A DNA stretch of 9,220 bases. It comes from Deltaproteobacteria bacterium. GTDB taxonomy: Bacteria > Myxococcota_A > UBA9160. Numbering within the stretch: position 1 is the first letter of the stretch; the number at the start of each line of letters is the position of its first letter. The stretch is taken from contig DOUU01000177.1 in assembly GCA_003520425.1 (NCBI GenBank), positions 29,029 to 38,248 on the forward strand. Reading direction: 5' to 3'. Under the pieces are notes generated by a model. The model did not search any database. It worked only from the letters and a program-made list of their open reading frames with translations, and was not told the DNA's origin. A program made the translations under genes and the position numbers. Of the stretch, positions 1 through 5,291 are shown piece by piece.

Positions 1-858
1 CGGGGCCTTCCTCTCGTCGCCTACCCGCTCGCGGAGCTCGCGGCCCTCGGCGTCAGGGAGGTGATCATCAACACCCACCATCTTCCCGGCATGTTGCAGG
101 CCGCCGCGGAGCGCCACTGCCCGCCGGGTCTGCGGCTTTCCTTCTCCTACGAGCCGAACCTGCTTGGCACGGGAGGTGGAATCCGCCGGGCCGCCTCCTT
201 CCTGCGGGAGAGCGATCCGTGCCTGATCCTCGGCGGCGACATGCTTCTCGACAGCGACCTCGCCGGGCTGGTGGCGCTGCATCGGGAACGTCAGCAGGCG
301 GCAACCCTTCTCCTGCGCGACGATCCGCGGGCGCGCTCGTTCGGTACGATCGGTGTGGACGGGCGCGGGCGGGTTCGGCGGGTCGGCCGTCGCTTCGATC
401 TCGGCGGCGAGACGCAGGCGGGCGTCTACTGCTGGGCCAACGTCGTCGCCGCCCGTGCCTTCGACTGGTTCCCTGATCGGGAGGCATTCTCGCATCTCGA
501 CGATTGGCTGCTGCCGGCCGCGGCCGCGGGGCGGGATGACATCTGTGGTGTTGTACAAGGCATGAAGGAGTGTGTGTGGGAGCCGGTCGGGACACCGGGC
601 GAGTATCTCGCCGCAAACCTTGCGCCGCCGCGCCTTTCGTACCTCGACCCTGATGCGGTCGCTTCGCGGTTTGGGACTCGCTTCGCTCCAATGCTCGTGA
701 TTGGAGCCGGGGCAAGGATCGGGGAAGGGGCCGTGCTCGAGCGCGCCGTGGTCTGGGAGAACGAAATGGTTCCCGCCGGGTTTCGAGGATCCGACGGCGT
801 GTTCGCCGGCGGAAGGTTCTATCCCTGCGGCGCCGAGGGCGGGAGCGAGGGGGCATGA
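1..858 (+). CDS. Sugar-phosphate nucleotidyltransferase (NDP-sugar pyrophosphorylase family), 5' partial
   Basis: The frame is open from base 1, so the N-terminus with the usual GxGTRLxPLT nucleotide-binding loop lies upstream; 285 residues are visible. Family marks, numbered from the window edge: REVIINTHH at 19-27, EPNLLGTGGGI at 51-61, the metal-binding GGD at 78-80 followed by DSD, and WEPVGTPGEYLAAN at 193-206. Residues about 231-258 show a short hexapeptide-like stretch (IGAGARIGEGAVLERAV), a remnant of the left-handed beta-helix found in longer relatives. The enzyme should transfer a nucleotidyl group from an NTP to a sugar 1-phosphate in the cytoplasm. Its stop overlaps the start of the next gene (ATGA), so the two are probably translationally coupled. 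The AnmK gene nearby makes MurNAc-1-phosphate uridylyltransferase (MurU-like) an attractive role. Mannose-1-phosphate guanylyltransferase or a glucose-1-phosphate enzyme remain possible. Family assignment is firm; the substrate is inference. Confidence 0.9.
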   Translation, partial: RGLPLVAYPLAELAALGVREVIINTHHLPGMLQAAAERHCPPGLRLSFSYEPNLLGTGGGIRRAASFLRESDPCLILGGDMLLDSDLAGLVALHRERQQAATLLLRDDPRARSFGTIGVDGRGRVRRVGRRFDLGGETQAGVYCWANVVAARAFDWFPDREAFSHLDDWLLPAAAAGRDDICGVVQGMKECVWEPVGTPGEYLAANLAPPRLSYLDPDAVASRFGTRFAPMLVIGAGARIGEGAVLERAVVWENEMVPAGFRGSDGVFAGGRFYPCGAEGGSEGA

Positions 859-1592
859 GCGAGCTCGTGTTTGTCGGGACGAGTGACGCCTTTGGAGCGG
901 GCGGTCGTCGCCAGTCAGCGATGGTGCTGCGTGCCCGGCACGGGACGGCGCTGCTCGACTGCGGTACCACGACCTGCACCGGGCTGTCCGCGCTCGGGAT
1001 CTCGCGCAGCGAGATCGATTCGATCGTGGTCTCGCACTTCCACGCCGACCACTTCGGCGGGATCCCCACCTTCTTGCTCGCGGCGATCTACCAGGACCAG
1101 CGACGGCATCTCTTGCGCATCGCCGGGCCCCGGGGTGTAGAAAGTCGCGTCCGCGCCGCCGCAGCGGCCCTCGGGCACAGCTTCGAGGACCGTCAGTTTC
1201 CGTTTCCGCTCTCCTTCCATGAGATGCCGGCCGGTGCCGATCACGAGGTGGGACCGCTGCGCGTGCGCACCTTCGAGACCAAGCACCAGCTCGACTCGAG
1301 TCCCCACGGCCTGTGCGTCCAGGCAGGTCCAAAGCGCCTGGCTTTCTCCGGGGACACGGGCTGGTTCGAAGGCCTGCCCGTGCAAGTCCGCGGAGCGGAC
1401 CTGTTCGTGTGCGAGTGCACGCTGCTGACACCACAGTTCGAGTATCACTTGAGCCTTGAGGAGCTCACCCAGCAGCGCGGGACCTTCGACTGCGGACGGA
1501 TGATCCTGACCCACCTCGGGGAGTCCATGGTGACGCAGCGCGGCAACTGCGGCTTCGAGACGGCGGACGACGGGCTTGTGGTGAAGCTCTAG
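855..1592 (+). CDS. MBL-fold metallo-hydrolase, ribonuclease Z-like
   Basis: A 245-residue, single-domain metallo-beta-lactamase-fold protein without a signal peptide, so cytoplasmic. The metal-binding signature HFHADH lies at residues 61-66 (H61, H63, D65, H66). Likely further ligands are H144 (ETKH), D167 (FSGDTGW) and H220 (ILTHLG). The opening GTSDAFG and the later ECTLL-H198 pattern resemble the RNase Z/arylsulfatase-like branch rather than glyoxalase II. Family members hydrolyse phosphodiesters or small esters; the true tRNA 3' RNase Z is only one of them, and I cannot tell whether this one acts on RNA. The ATG overlaps the upstream stop by four bases, and GGAG at 842-845 is a plausible ribosome binding site. 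Co-transcription with a nucleotidyltransferase suggests a metabolic role rather than tRNA processing. Its TAG stop shares a CTAG palindrome with the stop of the convergent AnmK gene. Confidence 0.9.
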   Translation: MSELVFVGTSDAFGAGGRRQSAMVLRARHGTALLDCGTTTCTGLSALGISRSEIDSIVVSHFHADHFGGIPTFLLAAIYQDQRRHLLRIAGPRGVESRVRAAAAALGHSFEDRQFPFPLSFHEMPAGADHEVGPLRVRTFETKHQLDSSPHGLCVQAGPKRLAFSGDTGWFEGLPVQVRGADLFVCECTLLTPQFEYHLSLEELTQQRGTFDCGRMILTHLGESMVTQRGNCGFETADDGLVVKL

Positions 1593-2788
1593 CGCCGGAT
1601 CCCCGCTCGGCCGGGAACGATCTCCCCCAGCACCAAAGGCCTCCGGGCGCCGGTGCAGCGGGGAAGGTGATTGGGGATCCCGAGCAGCGCGTTGCGGCCG
1701 AGCAGAGAAAACGCCATCGCCTCGGCAGCCTGGGCCGGTACGCCCGCCGCGTCGAAGGGCTCGACCCGTGTGCAGGTCAGCGCGCTGCGCAGCGCCTCGA
1801 AGAGCGCGGGGTTGCGCGCCCCTCCCCCGCCGACGAGGAGCCGCTCGACCGGACTGTCCGTCCCCAGGAAATCGCGACACGCCGCGGCGACCGCTTCGGC
1901 GGTGAACGCAACGAGCGTCGCGACGAGATCGTCCGGGGCCCTCCCCTTGCGTGCCCACTCCGCTGCCAGGGCCTCTGCTTCGGCCAGGCCGTAGCGCTCG
2001 CGACCCGTCGACTTGGGCGGCGGCCGCCGCAGGAACTCATCCTCGAGCAGGCGTGCGAGGAGACGCGCATCCACCTTCCCCCGCAGAGCGCGCGCTCCTT
2101 CTCGATCCATGCGCTCGCGGCCCTGTGTCTGGGCCCGCACGACACCGTCGATCAGCGCATTGGCCGGGCCCACGTCGAATGCAATCACGTCGCCCGGCCC
2201 TGCCCCTCGTGGGATCCACGTCAGGTTTGCGATCCCTCCGAGGTTCAGCACCGCGCGCGACTCGCCGGGGTCTCCGAGCGCGGCGTAGTGAAAAAAAGGA
2301 GCAAGCGGCGCGCCCTCACCGCCGGCTGCCACGTCGCGCGGCCGGAAGTCGGCCACGGTCGTGCAGCCCGTGCGCTCCGCAATCACCGAGGGGTCGCCGA
2401 TCTGCAGGGTTGCGCGCTGCTCCGGATAGTGGCCCACCGTCTGGCCGTGGGAGGCCACGGCGTCCACGCGCTCGAGCGCGATTCCCGACGCTCTTGCGAC
2501 TGCCGCCGCAGCCTCGGCAAAGCGCTCGCCGAGCAACACGTCGAGACTGGCGAGCTCGCGCAGCGCTTGCGGACCGGCGACACGACCCGCTGCGAGGTGG
2601 TGGATGCGCTCTTGGAGTTCGGGGGGGAAGGGCTCCTCGCGAAACGCCACGAGGCGAAACGGACGCGCGTGTGCGCCCTCCGGCCACTCGACGAGGGCGG
2701 CATCGACGCCATCGGCGGACGTGCCCGACATGAGCCCGATCACCAGCACACGCCCAGGGTAGCCGCTCGGCCGGACTTGCGTTGACAT
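1589..2788 (-). CDS. anmK: Anhydro-N-acetylmuramic acid kinase
   Basis: AnmK opens the 1,6-anhydro ring of anhydro-MurNAc recovered from peptidoglycan turnover and phosphorylates it with ATP to MurNAc-6-phosphate in the cytoplasm. The 399-residue protein carries the family marks in order: GLMSGTSADGVDAAL at 18-32, SHGQTVGHYP at 113-122, the run QIGDPSVIAERTG at 129-141, DFRPRDVAAGGEGAPL at 147-162, NLGGIANLT at 182-190, FDVGPANALID at 204-214, PPKSTGRERYG at 257-267 and GGGARNPALF at 321-330. It belongs to the ASKHA-type sugar kinase fold. It is slightly longer than the common size of about 370-385 residues. The ATG at 2788 has no strong Shine-Dalgarno sequence; a GTG 13 codons later, just before the conserved core, is an alternative start. 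It faces the nucleotidyltransferase/MBL pair tail to tail, so it is not in their operon. Confidence 0.96.
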   Translation of the reverse strand: MSTQVRPSGYPGRVLVIGLMSGTSADGVDAALVEWPEGAHARPFRLVAFREEPFPPELQERIHHLAAGRVAGPQALRELASLDVLLGERFAEAAAAVARASGIALERVDAVASHGQTVGHYPEQRATLQIGDPSVIAERTGCTTVADFRPRDVAAGGEGAPLAPFFHYAALGDPGESRAVLNLGGIANLTWIPRGAGPGDVIAFDVGPANALIDGVVRAQTQGRERMDREGARALRGKVDARLLARLLEDEFLRRPPPKSTGRERYGLAEAEALAAEWARKGRAPDDLVATLVAFTAEAVAAACRDFLGTDSPVERLLVGGGGARNPALFEALRSALTCTRVEPFDAAGVPAQAAEAMAFSLLGRNALLGIPNHLPRCTGARRPLVLGEIVPGRAGIRR

Positions 2789-2835
2789 CGCGCGCGTCCG
2801 TCCGAATAATCCGCACGGATCTGCCCGGTACGTTT

Positions 2836-2860
2836 AGCGGGAGCGATCGCTCAACCCGCT
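2836..2860. repeat. Inverted repeat around a perfect 12-bp palindrome
   Basis: GAGCGATCGCTC at 2841-2852 is its own reverse complement. It is flanked by AGCGG (2836-2840) and CCCGCT (2855-2860), which also pair with each other, leaving a small bulge on the right arm. It sits 48 bases upstream of the anmK start and could be an operator for a dimeric regulator or a hairpin. No T-tract follows on either strand, so an intrinsic terminator is unlikely. Confidence 0.55.
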
Positions 2861-2996
2861 TAGGGCTTTCGAATCGGGACTCGTTCTTGGTCGTGGACCC
2901 AGCGCCGTTGCCACCGCGCGGAGACCGCGAGAGCCAGAGCGCTCGCACTCCCGCAGGGACCGGGTCGGACGACGGAAAGCGGCCACACGAGGCCCA

Positions 2997-3021
2997 CCTG
3001 GCTTGCCAGGGCTTGAGCCCT
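2997..3021. repeat. Two overlapping, mutually exclusive short hairpins
   Basis: CCTGGC (2997-3002) pairs with GCCAGG (3005-3010), and AGGGCT (3008-3013) pairs with AGCCCT (3016-3021). The hairpins share bases 3008-3010, so both cannot form fully at once. They lie 56-80 bases upstream of the small membrane protein start, in the probable 5' leader of the glycosyltransferase operon. The stems are only 6 bp with tiny loops, and such stems are common in GC-rich DNA. Confidence 0.35.
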
Positions 3022-3066
3022 CTCCCCGACGGCCAGGGCGGACCACCTTTTGAGCGTTGCGACGCC

Positions 3067-3072
3067 GAGGAG
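3067..3072 (+). promoter_or_regulatory. Shine-Dalgarno GAGGAG fixing the start at 3077
   Basis: GAGGAG ends four bases before the ATG at 3077. It favours that start over an in-frame ATG nine codons upstream (3050), which lacks such a site, and it is the best ribosome binding site seen in the window. Confidence 0.65.
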
Positions 3073-3076
3073 CTGG

Positions 3077-3334
3077 ATGAACGACTCTTCCCGTGCGCAG
3101 GGCGGTCTGATCTGTGTCGGCGTCGCCGTCGTCGGCCTGCTGTTCCTGGTCGGGCTCGCCCACAGGAGCTATTGGGCACTCGCCCTCCCCGTTGCGGCCC
3201 TCGTGTTTTTCGTCCTCGGGCTCACCTTCTGGGTCGGCTGGACGATCGCCACCATCCGCGTCGAGCCCGAGGATCGGCCCGAGCCTCCCAGCAGCGCTGG
3301 GGATGCCAAGGCGACCTCCGAGAGCTCGGTCTAG
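3077..3334 (+). CDS. Small two-helix membrane protein, unknown function
   Basis: This 85-residue protein has two hydrophobic segments, at about residues 11-28 (starting LICVGVAVVG) and 33-58 (starting WALALPVAAL). A short loop with His and Arg separates them, and a 25-residue acidic, Pro/Ser-rich tail follows. I do not recognise a family. The ATG at 3077 is chosen for its Shine-Dalgarno sequence. The third-position GC bias and the two clean membrane segments support a real gene. It is the first gene of the glycosyltransferase operon, with 14 bases between its stop and the next start. That placement suggests a membrane partner or anchor for the downstream enzymes, but this is inference. Confidence 0.7.
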   Translation: MNDSSRAQGGLICVGVAVVGLLFLVGLAHRSYWALALPVAALVFFVLGLTFWVGWTIATIRVEPEDRPEPPSSAGDAKATSESSV

Positions 3335-3348
3335 ACCCGGGCAAGAGC

Positions 3349-4608
3349 GTGCGCATCGCCCTGCTCACCTATCGCGGGAACATGTTTTGCGGGGGCCAAG
3401 GCATCTACGCCGCCCATCTCGCGAACGAGTGGAAACGCGCCGGCCACGACGTACACGTGATCGCCGGTCCGCCCTTGCCGCAGCTCGACCCTTCCGTCCC
3501 GCTTCACGTCATCCCGAATGAAAACGTCTTCGGGGTCCCGCACCCCGACTGGGCGCGCCGCGAGCACCCCTTCCGGCTGCTCTCCCCCTTCAATCTGTGG
3601 GAGCTTGGGGTGTCGCGCCTTGGTGTCTTCCCGGAGATGCAGACATTTGGCCTTAGGCTTCTGCTGCGCTGGCGGGAGCTCCAGCGCAAGCACCGCTTCG
3701 ACATCGTGTTCGACAACCAGAGTCTGTCGTGGGGTCTGCTCGGCATCTCGGCGGCAGGGACCCCGGTGGTGTCGGTGATCCACCACCCCCTGCACATCGA
3801 CCGGGAGGCGGACTTTGCAATCGATCCATCCCTTCTCAAGAAAATTCGCCGAACCCTCTACTTCCCTCTCCTCATGCAGGAGGTGGTGGCACCCCGTCTC
3901 GACCGGATCGTCACGGTCAGCGAGGCCTCGCGGCGTGAGATCGAGCGCTATTTCGGCATTCCGGAGAAACGGGTGCCGGTGATCTACAACGGCACCGACC
4001 TTTCCGTCTTCCGCCCGGTGGAGGGCCAGGCGATCGAGGCCGACCTGTTGTTTGTGGGGCGCACCGAGGACCGCAAGAAAGGACTCGGCACCCTGCTCGA
4101 AGCCCTGACCCATTTGCCCGATCACGTGACACTCAAGATCATCGACGGACGCATCCCCGAGGATGGACTCGTGCCTCGCTTCATCCGGCGTCACGGCCTC
4201 GAGCGCCGGGTGATCCTGCACCGGAAGATGCTCAGCGTGCCCGAGCTCGTGGCGCAGTACTCCACGGCCAAGGTCGCCGTGGTGCCCTCCTTTTTCGAGG
4301 GGTTCGGCTTTCCTGCGAGCGAAGCGATGGCGTGCGGCCTGCCGGTCATTGCGAATGCCGTGGGGGCTTTGCCCGAAGTCGTCGGCAGCGACGGCGAGGC
4401 GGGACGCCTCGTTCCGCCGCGCGATGCGCGCGCGCTCGCATCCGCGATCGCCGAGATCCTCGCGGACCCGGTGCGTGCTTCGCGCATGGGTCACGCGGCC
4501 CGGGCCCGGATTGGAAGACTGTTCCGTTGGCAGGACGCGGCCTCCCAGCTCGTGGACGTGTTCGAAGAGACGCTCCGTGCTGCTCACCGTCGATCTCGAG
4601 CGGCTTGA
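3349..4608 (+). CDS. GT4-family glycosyltransferase (first paralog)
   Basis: A 419-residue GT-B fold enzyme. The N-terminal acceptor domain spans about residues 1-185, with YRGNM and GGQGIY at 8-20 and HHPLHIDRE at 145-153. The C-terminal nucleotide-sugar domain spans about 190-410, with NGTDLSVFRP at 214-223, FVGRTEDRKKG at 235-245 and the GT4 EX7E motif E317-E325 (EGFGFPASE). It should transfer a sugar from an activated donor, with retention, to a lipid or glycan acceptor at the cytoplasmic face of the membrane. No membrane helix is seen. The GTG at 3349 is chosen because homology to the second glycosyltransferase begins there. The frame stays open upstream to 2782, but that stretch is not protein-like and covers the small membrane gene. 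The Shine-Dalgarno sequence is weak. The last 32 bases overlap the methyltransferase start. Donor and acceptor are unknown. Confidence 0.93.
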   Translation: MRIALLTYRGNMFCGGQGIYAAHLANEWKRAGHDVHVIAGPPLPQLDPSVPLHVIPNENVFGVPHPDWARREHPFRLLSPFNLWELGVSRLGVFPEMQTFGLRLLLRWRELQRKHRFDIVFDNQSLSWGLLGISAAGTPVVSVIHHPLHIDREADFAIDPSLLKKIRRTLYFPLLMQEVVAPRLDRIVTVSEASRREIERYFGIPEKRVPVIYNGTDLSVFRPVEGQAIEADLLFVGRTEDRKKGLGTLLEALTHLPDHVTLKIIDGRIPEDGLVPRFIRRHGLERRVILHRKMLSVPELVAQYSTAKVAVVPSFFEGFGFPASEAMACGLPVIANAVGALPEVVGSDGEAGRLVPPRDARALASAIAEILADPVRASRMGHAARARIGRLFRWQDAASQLVDVFEETLRAAHRRSRAA

Positions 4609-5284
4609 AATTCGCCCCGGCGACCGCCTGCTCGACGCGGGATGCGGCGAGGGTCGACACTCGTTTGGAGCACTCGACCGAGGCGCCCGGGTCTACGGCC
4701 TCGATCTCGATCGAGCCTCCCTCGACCGGGCGTCCGGGGCCCTGCGCGCCCGCGCAAAGGAGGTGGGCACGACGGGGGTCATGCTCCATGGCAACGCCTT
4801 CCACCTGCCCTTCGCCGACGCGTGCTTCGACCAGGTCATCTGTTCCGAGGTGATGGAGCACGTCCACGACTTCCGAGGAGCCGCACGGGAGCTCGCGCGG
4901 GTCGTGAAGCCCGGCGGCCGGGTGGCCGTTACGATCCCGACCGCCCCCAGTGAACACCTCTACCTGCGTCTTGGAGATGAGTACTTCGAGAGTCCCGGGG
5001 GGCACATCCGGATCTTCCGCCCGCGGGAGCTCGCGCACGGCCTCGCCGAGGCAGGACTCGCGACCACGGGGGTAGGCTTTGCCCACGCGTTCCATACGCC
5101 GTACTGGGCGCTGCGCTCGGTCGTCGGCCTTCTGGGGGCGGACGGGAGCGCCTTGGTGCGGGCCTACCGCACATTCCTCTTGCGGGCGACACAGTCCCGG
5201 GTGATGGATCGCCTCGAAAAGCTCCTCAACTACGTCTGTCCAAAGAGCCTTGTCCTTTACGCCCGCAAGACCTTGAGCGACTAG
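4577..5284 (+). CDS. Class I SAM-dependent methyltransferase
   Basis: A 235-residue Rossmann-fold methyltransferase. Motif I is LLDAGCGEGRH (18-28), followed by the acidic loop GLDLD (41-45), LPFADACFDQVICSEVMEHV (77-96) and KPGGRVAVTIP (111-121). A C-terminal region with GGHIRIFRPRELAHGL (141-156) and HAFHTPYWALR (170-180) probably shapes the substrate site. The start is the GTG at 4577, inside the 3' end of the glycosyltransferase (32-base overlap), with GAAGAGA at 4564-4570 as a possible ribosome binding site. A frame open further upstream is only the shadow of that glycosyltransferase. It lies between two paralogous glycosyltransferases, so it likely O-methylates a sugar or a lipid-linked intermediate of the same pathway. 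From memory, its sequence pattern resembles M. tuberculosis Rv0224c; this was not checked. The substrate is not determined. Confidence 0.92.
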   Translation: MLLTVDLERLEIRPGDRLLDAGCGEGRHSFGALDRGARVYGLDLDRASLDRASGALRARAKEVGTTGVMLHGNAFHLPFADACFDQVICSEVMEHVHDFRGAARELARVVKPGGRVAVTIPTAPSEHLYLRLGDEYFESPGGHIRIFRPRELAHGLAEAGLATTGVGFAHAFHTPYWALRSVVGLLGADGSALVRAYRTFLLRATQSRVMDRLEKLLNYVCPKSLVLYARKTLSD

Positions 5285-5291
5285 GGTCGCC

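Larger units (their letters stand above)
2789..3076. other. Intergenic region upstream of anmK (minus) and the glycosyltransferase operon (plus)
   Basis: These 288 bases are the only sizeable gene-free stretch in the window. Both flanking genes are transcribed away from it, so it should hold two divergent promoters, but I find no convincing -35/-10 pair for either direction. Open frames run through it on both strands, but their translations are low-complexity Arg/Ser/Pro-rich and match no family I know, so I do not call a gene. It holds a GC-rich inverted repeat near 2836-2860, a pair of overlapping small hairpins at 2997-3021, and a Shine-Dalgarno sequence at 3067-3072. No tRNA, T-rich terminator or clear riboswitch was seen. 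Confidence 0.75.

Noticed and set aside
68..1069. Long open frame on the minus strand (333 codons)
   Set aside because: It lies antisense to the nucleotidyltransferase and MBL hydrolase; the translation is Arg/Pro/Ser-rich without motifs, as expected from GC-rich shadow frames.
1667..2785. Long plus-strand open frame antisense to anmK (372 codons)
   Set aside because: The AnmK motifs on the other strand are unambiguous, and this translation shows no family motif or sensible hydrophobic pattern.
2842..2849. GCGATCGC, the HIP1 octamer typical of cyanobacteria
   Set aside because: I noted it only at this site, inside a larger palindrome, and the gene content and base composition do not suggest a cyanobacterium.
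2866..2880. TTCGAATC, similar to a tRNA T-loop
   Set aside because: No acceptor stem, D-arm or anticodon arm can be built around it on either strand.
2782..3348. N-terminal extension of the first glycosyltransferase by 189 codons
   Set aside because: The extension is Arg/Pro-rich, covers the small membrane gene in another frame, and is absent from the paralog, which starts at the same point of the fold as the GTG at 3349.
3331..4587. Minus-strand open frame antisense to the first glycosyltransferase (418 codons)
   Set aside because: It is a shadow of a well-supported GT4 gene; no domain or motif is visible in its His/Arg-rich translation.
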